From positions 16,865,001 through 16,929,000 of the forward strand of contig NC_083388.1 in the NCBI RefSeq assembly GCF_031755915.1: 64,000 nt of DNA, read 5' to 3'. This stretch comes from Ziziphus jujuba. Its lineage: Eukaryota; Streptophyta; Magnoliopsida; Rosales; Rhamnaceae. The position numbers and the translations under genes were made by a program. The notes beneath the pieces were generated by a model. That model had not been told where the DNA came from, did no database searches, and saw nothing but the letters and a program-made list of their open reading frames with translations. Below, in pieces: positions 59,135 to 64,000 of this stretch. Numbering within the stretch: the first letter of the stretch is position 1; every line of letters starts with the position of its first letter.

Positions 59135-59857
59135 TGTTAGAAAATCATGGCATTGTTAGCCATGAACAAGACAAACTCGAGACCAAGCAAGGTGCCTTGC
59201 CCGAGGATCACTTTCATACTTTGTTTTGTATTTTATTTTGTACTTTGTTAAAACCATTTTGTGTAATATAGGCTTATTAATTTGGTGCACAAAGACACCA
59301 AAATGTGTTAATTAAAGTGTATTAGCCAAATTAGGATTTTAGGAAGTTTAGGAAATTTAAGCATCTTGATGACTTGGAAAACACCTTGGTGACAAGGATG
59401 GTGACATGGAGCTCAACCATTCAGCCCCTCTCATCCAATGCATGTGAGGACATGTGTCATCATTCATGAGGACTACTTCAACATGAAGCACTCAATGAGG
59501 CAGCAACACTTATCAACAAACTAATGAGCATGTGATAAAATGACTTTACACATGTGTTTTGCTTCACCATGAAGTACTTGTAAAACATTAGTCTATATGA
59601 CCGGCCATGGTGTGATTTGACACCATTTTTGTATGCTTTAAATATGTACAATATTTCAATGAAAGAGTGTGTTGATTTTGGAAGAAAAATACCTTAGTTT
59701 CCTTATTGAAACCAAGAGAAAAACTAAACCAGCTTTGCTGGAAAATTTTCCAGCAGCTTAATCAAAAGAAGCCAAGTACAACATCACCCAGAATCAATTT
59801 CCATCAACTTATAAACTTCATTCTCTTCAGTTGAACCTTTCCCTAACCCTTAAAATT
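59135..59857 (+). repeat. copia 5' LTR
   Basis: Starts TGTTAGAAAATCATGG at 59135 and ends before TTGTATTAGAGCC (59858-59870), a primer site with two to three changes from TGGTATCAGAGCC. The part 59222-59360 matches the 3' remnant at 62746-62877. An 80-bp piece (59600-59679) is repeated at 59922-60001 in the internal region. Confidence 0.7.
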
Positions 59858-60111
59858 TGTATTAGAGCCTTGTTTCATTAATTCCTTGTTCAAAACCTAA
59901 GTGAAAACTCAAAAAACAACAACCGGCCATGGTGTGCTTTCACACCATTTTTGTATGCTTTAAATATGTACAATATTTCAATGAAAGAGTGTATTGAGTT
60001 TGCAGGCAAAGGAACATGAGACAAGAGGTAAGACAAGCATAAGAACCCGAGGAATCAAATGGAAAGTATGAGCATACCTTCACAACAACTTGCAACCTAG
60101 CAAGCATAACC

Positions 60112-60429
60112 AAAGATTCATGGATTTTGGATAGCAGATGTACAAATCACATGTGCAACAACTGTGACCTGTTTGCAAAGCTTAACCCAAGAATTGCAAC
60201 AAAAATCAAAACAGTAAATGAACAAAATATGTTGGCAGAAGGAAAGGGAGATTTGGTCATTAAAACACCAAAAGGTACAATTTTAATCACTAAGGTCTTG
60301 TATGTACCTAATATGTCTGAGAATTTGCTAAGTGTGCCACCACTTATGAAGAAAGGATACACTTTGAAGTTCTTAGATACAAATTATGAAATATCTAAGG
60401 ATGAAAAGTTGTATTACTTGTCCATATGA
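60112..60429 (+). pseudogene. copia protease
   Basis: WILDSRCTNHMCNN (60121 on) corresponds to the active-site W-x-x-DSG-C-TNHM of copia proteases, with Gly replaced by Arg. The body VLYVPNMSENLLSVPPLMKK and the rest to a stop at 60427 is open. No gag lies upstream. Confidence 0.8.
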
Positions 60430-61380
60430 AAGATAACAGCCTTTTGATTGATTTTAATCAACAAAATCAATTGGTTATGAGATGTAAAGTCGATGAAGAT
60501 TCAGAATTGTGGCATAGGAGGCTCAGCCACTACAACTATGCAACCATTAAACAAATGCAATCTGAACAAATAGTTGATCATTTACCATAAATCCAAGAAG
60601 TTGAAGCTGTTTGCCAAACATTTCAACTTGGTAAAATCAAAAGACAACCATTTCCTTTGACAACACTTGGCAAAGCAAAGGCAAAATTGCAATTGGTATA
60701 TTCGGATTTGTGTGGACCAATGAATGAAGCAACTCATGTAGGGAGGAAGTATTTTATCATCTTTATTGATGATTATTCAAGAAAATACTGGATATACTTC
60801 CTCAAACAAAAATCAGAAGCAGCAGCCACATTTGGAGAGTTCAAAACACTTGTGGAAAACCAAGCATAAATAACCATCAAGGTAATTCGAACCGACAATG
60901 GTGGTGAGTATATTTCCAAAGCTTTTCAATATATTTGCAAGCTAAGTGGCATCATACATCAACTCACAACTCCATATACACCACAAAAATATGGAGTTAG
61001 TGAAAGGAAGAATAAAACCATCATGGAGATCTCAAGATGCTTGCTGTTCGAGAAGTGCTTACCAAAGAAATTTTGGCCCCAAGCTGCCAACACAAGTGTA
61101 TACCTCCTAAACTGACTTCCAAGTAAGGAAATTGAGTCTAAAACCCCAAATGAATTCTGGTATGGTTTTAAACCTTCAATTACTCACTTAAAAGTCTTTG
61201 GAAGCAGTTGTTATATGCATGTACATGACATCAAAAGAACCAAATTAGACAGGAACGCAAATATTTGCGTACTTGTTGGCTATAGCTCGGTTTTAAAGGT
61301 CTATAGAATATTTGATGTGTCTAAGATGCAGGTTGTCGGTTCTAAAGATGTTTTTATAGATGAGACCTCATATTGGAGTT
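60430..61380 (+). pseudogene. copia integrase
   Basis: ELWHRRLSHYN gives the His-His part of the zinc finger, but the Cys-Cys part reads VCQTFQLGK, so one Cys is Phe. The catalytic set is present in outline: SDLCGPM (Asp), RTDNGGEY (Asp), VSERKNKTIM (Glu). Stops occur near 60590, 60867, 61113 and 61380. Downstream PNEFWYGFKPSITHLKVFG is the usual C-terminal extension. Confidence 0.8.
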
Positions 61381-61499
61381 AGAAAGATCATAAAGTGGAA
61401 GCAAACACTTATATTTAATCAAGAACTACTTCCACGGATCAAAGTGACCTTAATATTGTCAAGGATGATGATGATGATGATGATCCGGCAAATGAAGAC

Positions 61500-62745
61500 A
61501 TGTGGGGAAGAGAGGCATAAAATCAATTGTTGAACTTTATGCAAGTGCAAGGATGGCAACACCTGATCCTACAACATATAGTAAAGCTTCACAACACAAA
61601 GAATGGCAAGCTGCAATGGAAGAGGAGCTTCACATGATAGGTGTTAAATCGGTGTTTAGATACAAACTAAACCCTGATGGCACCTTAAACAAACACATGG
61701 CAAGGTTGGTTGTAAAGGGATATGTTCAACAATATGGGATAGACTACATGGAGACCTTTGCACCGGTTGCAAGACATGAAACTATTCAGCTATTACTTGC
61801 ATATGCAGCTAACAATTCATGGAAAATATATCATTGGGATGTGAAATCAGGTTTTTTTAATGGTATATTATAAGAAGAAGTTTATGTGGAGAAATTTGAA
61901 GGCTTTTTCAAAGAAGGAGAGGAGGAAAAAGTACATAAGCTTCATAAAGCTTTGTACAGGCTCAAACAAGCTCCAAGAGCTTGGTATGCAAGAATTGATG
62001 AATACCTTACTCATGAAGGCTTTTCAAAAAGTGATAATGAGCCTACTCTCTATATCAAAGCCAACTCACATGAAGACCAAATGGTAATCTCTCTTTATGT
62101 TGATGATTTGCTTATAATAGATTGCTAGACCAAAGGTATTCAAAAGTTCAAAGACAAACTAAAAGAAATGTTTGGAATGTCCGACCTTGGCCTAATGAAT
62201 TACTTCTTAGGTTTGGAGATCAAGCAAACAAATAAAGGTATATTTCTATCATAAGAAAGATATGCTTTTAATTTGCTTAATAAGTTTCAACTAGAAAATG
62301 CCAAAATTGTTGAAATACCAATGATGCCAAGTTTGAATTGAATGATGGAAGTGAAAAAGTGAATGCTTCGGTATATAGAAGTTTAATTGGAAGCTTGCTT
62401 TATTTGTGTGCTTCAAGATCTGATATTATGTATGTTGTAAGTGTGCTATCAAGGTTCATGAGTGCACCATCTCAGAACCATTACCAAGCTGCAGAAAGAG
62501 TCCTAAGATACGTAAAAGGCTTGTCCAACTTTAAAATATTATACAAGCTCGGCAACATGTGTGAGTTAGTTGGCTATTGTGATAGTGATTGGGCAGGTAG
62601 CTTGGAATATGAAGACTATCTCTGGATGCTTGTTTATGTTTGATTCAGGTCCATTTTCATGGAGTTGACACAAGAAAGGAATCACGGCACAATCAACAGC
62701 AGAAGCTGAATACATCTTGGTAGCAGCAGCATCAAACCAAGCAAT
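61500..62745 (+). pseudogene. copia reverse transcriptase and RNase H
   Basis: ARLVVKGYVQQYGIDYMETF and APVARHETIQLLLAYAA, DVKSGFFNGIL (stop) EEVYV, LYRLKQAPRAWYARIDEYL and the catalytic SLYVDDLLII (62090-62119) define RT. RNase H: YRSLIGSLLYLCASRSDIMY, YCDSDWAGS (62576-62602), and after a frameshift AQSTAEAEYILVAAASNQAI (62689-62748). The sequence then jumps into the LTR remnant. At least six stops or frameshifts are visible. Confidence 0.82.
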
Positions 62746-62877
62746 TTGTTTTATGCTTTGTTAAAGCCATTTTGTGTAATCTAGGCTTGTTAAGTTGGTG
62801 CACAAAGACATCAAAATATGTTAATTAAAGTGTATTAGCCAAATCAGCACTTTAGGAAGTTTAGGAAATTTAAGCAT
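62746..62877 (+). repeat. copia 3' LTR remnant
   Basis: Aligns with 59222-59360 of the 5' LTR (CATTTTGTGTAATCTAGGCT, TTGGTGCACAAAGACA, AAAGTGTATTAGCCAAAT). It lacks the first ~90 bp and everything past ..TTTAAGCAT, so both LTR ends are deleted. Confidence 0.75.
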
Positions 62878-63651
62878 ATTATTGTAATTCCACTTGATTA
62901 GCTATCTCTCAGTTTAAACCTCCCAAAAACCTTGTCGTGGTTGTCTCATGGTCCTCATTCATACTCAACGTTATCATGAGCATCTCCATCTCCTTGTAGT
63001 AGTCCTCTACGGTCCTATTTCCTTATGTTAAAGATTGGAGTCTTTGATGAAAGATCCTATGGTAATGGGTCGCCACAAATCTCTTCCTCATTGCTCCTTT
63101 CATTTGTCGCCAAGTGGTAATTAGTTCATCGCCAACTCTCCTTCGGGGTACCTTGCACATTATTCTACCATTGTAATGCATAATGACCAAATTCCAAAGT
63201 GGCCATTGGAATTATTATGACAATCAAATATCATCTCCATGTGTTCTTCCCATTCTAGATAAACCTCCAGATAACTTTTATCTAAAAATGGTGGGATATT
63301 AACCTTAATGTTTCCAAGATCATTATCTTCCTCTCGGGCTTGCCTCCCATGGGTTTGCCTTCCTTGGAGTGCAAAAATATCTTCAAACTCCTTCTCGAGG
63401 TTATCTCCAAAATTACTTCCATCGAATTCCTCCCTAAAATGTCCACAGCCTTCTCGACCTCGACCTCTGCCTCCATCAAATTCTTGTCTTGGATTCAGCC
63501 CACCTTGGGAGTGTTCAAATCTATCCATTCTTTGATCAAGTTGATCAAAGTTAGCATTCATCCTTTGTAATTGTTCCAAGATTGCCATCATGTTGGTAGG
63601 TTCACCTTCACTACCCGTAGCTCTAGAATCCGCTTTGTGATACAAACCCAA
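62878..63651 (-). pseudogene. gypsy gag, N-terminal part
   Basis: Opens MGLYHKADSRATGSEGEPTN, a coiled-coil-like LEQLQRMNANFDQLDQRMDR, a Gly/Arg-rich linker, then NIKVNIPPFLDKSYLEVYLE and WEEHMEMIFDCHNN, the capsid start of plant gypsy gag (63651-63220). Beyond a frameshift, MKGAMRKRF..RTVEDYYKEMEMLM (about 63110-62970) repeats the second-copy gag. The start overlaps the LTR end, so the true start codon is unsure. Interrupted at 62878 by copia. Confidence 0.78.
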
Positions 63652-64000
63652 GTCGACTCGCGCTTAAACCCGTATTATATTAGCCCAGTTCTCAATTAAG
63701 TTCAAGTTGTTATGGGAAAACCTTAACCCCTAACCAACCTGTGATTAGAAACCTTGATATAATGAAGATGCCACAATCGGTTATGGAAGCCCTATTGATA
63801 AATCAAAACTAAAACATTTACTCTCTAATGGTGTTTTAGGTGTTAAAACAGAACTAAGAGAATTCTATCTCACAATTAATTTCTGAATATTATTGAAGGT
63901 GCATTCTCATTGAAAAAATAACCCTTAAATAGATTAAAGTCACAAAGCAATAAACCCTAAAAATTTAAAAGAAAACCGGCCATACAATGTCAATTTCCTA
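63638..64000 (-). repeat. 5' LTR of the gypsy composite (partial)
   Basis: On the minus strand it ends CGACTTGGGTTTGTATCA at 63638. A degenerate primer site may follow (GGATTCTAGAGC, compare GGTATCAGAGC). It matches the 3' LTR at 54716-55080 and the plus-strand LTR at 41661, and continues beyond the window. Confidence 0.7.

Larger units (their letters stand above)
59135..62877 (+). mobile_element. Degenerate Ty1/copia retrotransposon nested in gypsy gag
   Basis: 5' LTR, primer site, protease, GAG-pre-integrase, integrase, RT and RNase H occur in copia order on the plus strand, opposite to the host element. Gypsy gag stops at 59134 and resumes at 62878, with about 40 bp of gag missing. The gag gene is absent, stops interrupt every domain, and the 3' LTR is reduced to some 130 bp, so it is immobile. 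Confidence 0.83.
54716..64000 (-). mobile_element. Composite Ty3/gypsy retrotransposon (chimeric), runs off the window
   Basis: In its own direction (right to left): 5' LTR (64000-63638), gag start (63651-62878), copia insertion, gag zinc knuckle, protease, beginning of reverse transcriptase, then a second gag, zinc knuckle and protease, then the C-terminal end of integrase with the TRAQAKRF tail, and the 3' LTR (about 55540-54716). A normal element has each domain once; the RT-gag junction near 57640 shows a chimera of two copies. RT core, RNase H and most of integrase are missing. All frames are broken. LTRs differ by eye at roughly every tenth base. Confidence 0.78.

Overview
This 64-kb window is AT-rich nuclear DNA of a flowering plant, probably a dicot. 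I find no intact host protein gene in it. It consists of layers of old transposable elements in AT-rich spacer with many (TA)n tracts. The plant assignment rests on families that occur in plants: Cassandra (a TRIM retrotransposon with 5S rRNA-like LTRs), long-LTR Ty3/gypsy elements, a CACTA transposon, MULE transposase relics, and DUF1985/Ulp1 (C48) genes of the kind carried by plant transposons. Almost every coding remnant carries stop codons or frameshifts, so I call these pseudogenes.

Layout. 1-1870: right part of a long Ty3/gypsy LTR (Tekay/Del-like) inserted in the 3' end of an Ogre/Tat/Athila-type element (1871-5704, polypurine tract and 3' LTR visible). 5705-14250: AT-rich spacer with MITE-like pieces and one member of a dispersed LTR-like repeat (11220-14022). 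14254-15352: a tRNA-derived SINE next to a triple-LTR Cassandra array whose 5-bp target duplication (ATGAT) shows it went in as one unit. 15353-20895: spacer with a 148-bp foldback element. 20896-25854: an apparently complete non-autonomous CACTA element with a 3-bp duplication (ATG); it carries nine ~250-bp tandem repeats containing GCGACGC/GCGTCGC hairpins and tRNA-like Pol III A/B boxes, and a different 30-bp repeat array at the other end. 27144-27969: a second, complete Cassandra with duplication ATACC, whose two LTRs differ because of a four-unit minisatellite. 28141-40520: spacer with an LTR candidate, a second copy of the dispersed repeat, microsatellites and several short tandem duplications.

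40520-64000 is a dense graveyard: a gypsy 3' end (+), a MULE transposase relic (+, 41.8-44.0 kb), another gypsy 3' end (+), and two relics of one DUF1985/Ulp1-protease gene (both -, 46.4-50.3 kb and 52.6-54.4 kb). From 54716 rightward lies a composite Ty3/gypsy element on the minus strand that runs off the window. Its order is LTR-gag-PR-start of RT-second gag-second PR-integrase C-terminus-LTR, so it is a chimera. A degenerate Ty1/copia element (+, 59135-62877) sits inside its first gag.

The genes do not work together as a pathway. What links them is insertion order: Ulp1-gene relic, then probably an LTR fragment at 54587, then the gypsy composite, then copia. The parts most worth a second look are the tRNA-like promoters inside the CACTA repeats, the two Cassandra loci with exact target duplications, the gag-PR-RT-gag-PR gypsy chimera, and the duplicated Ulp1 gene next to a MULE relic.
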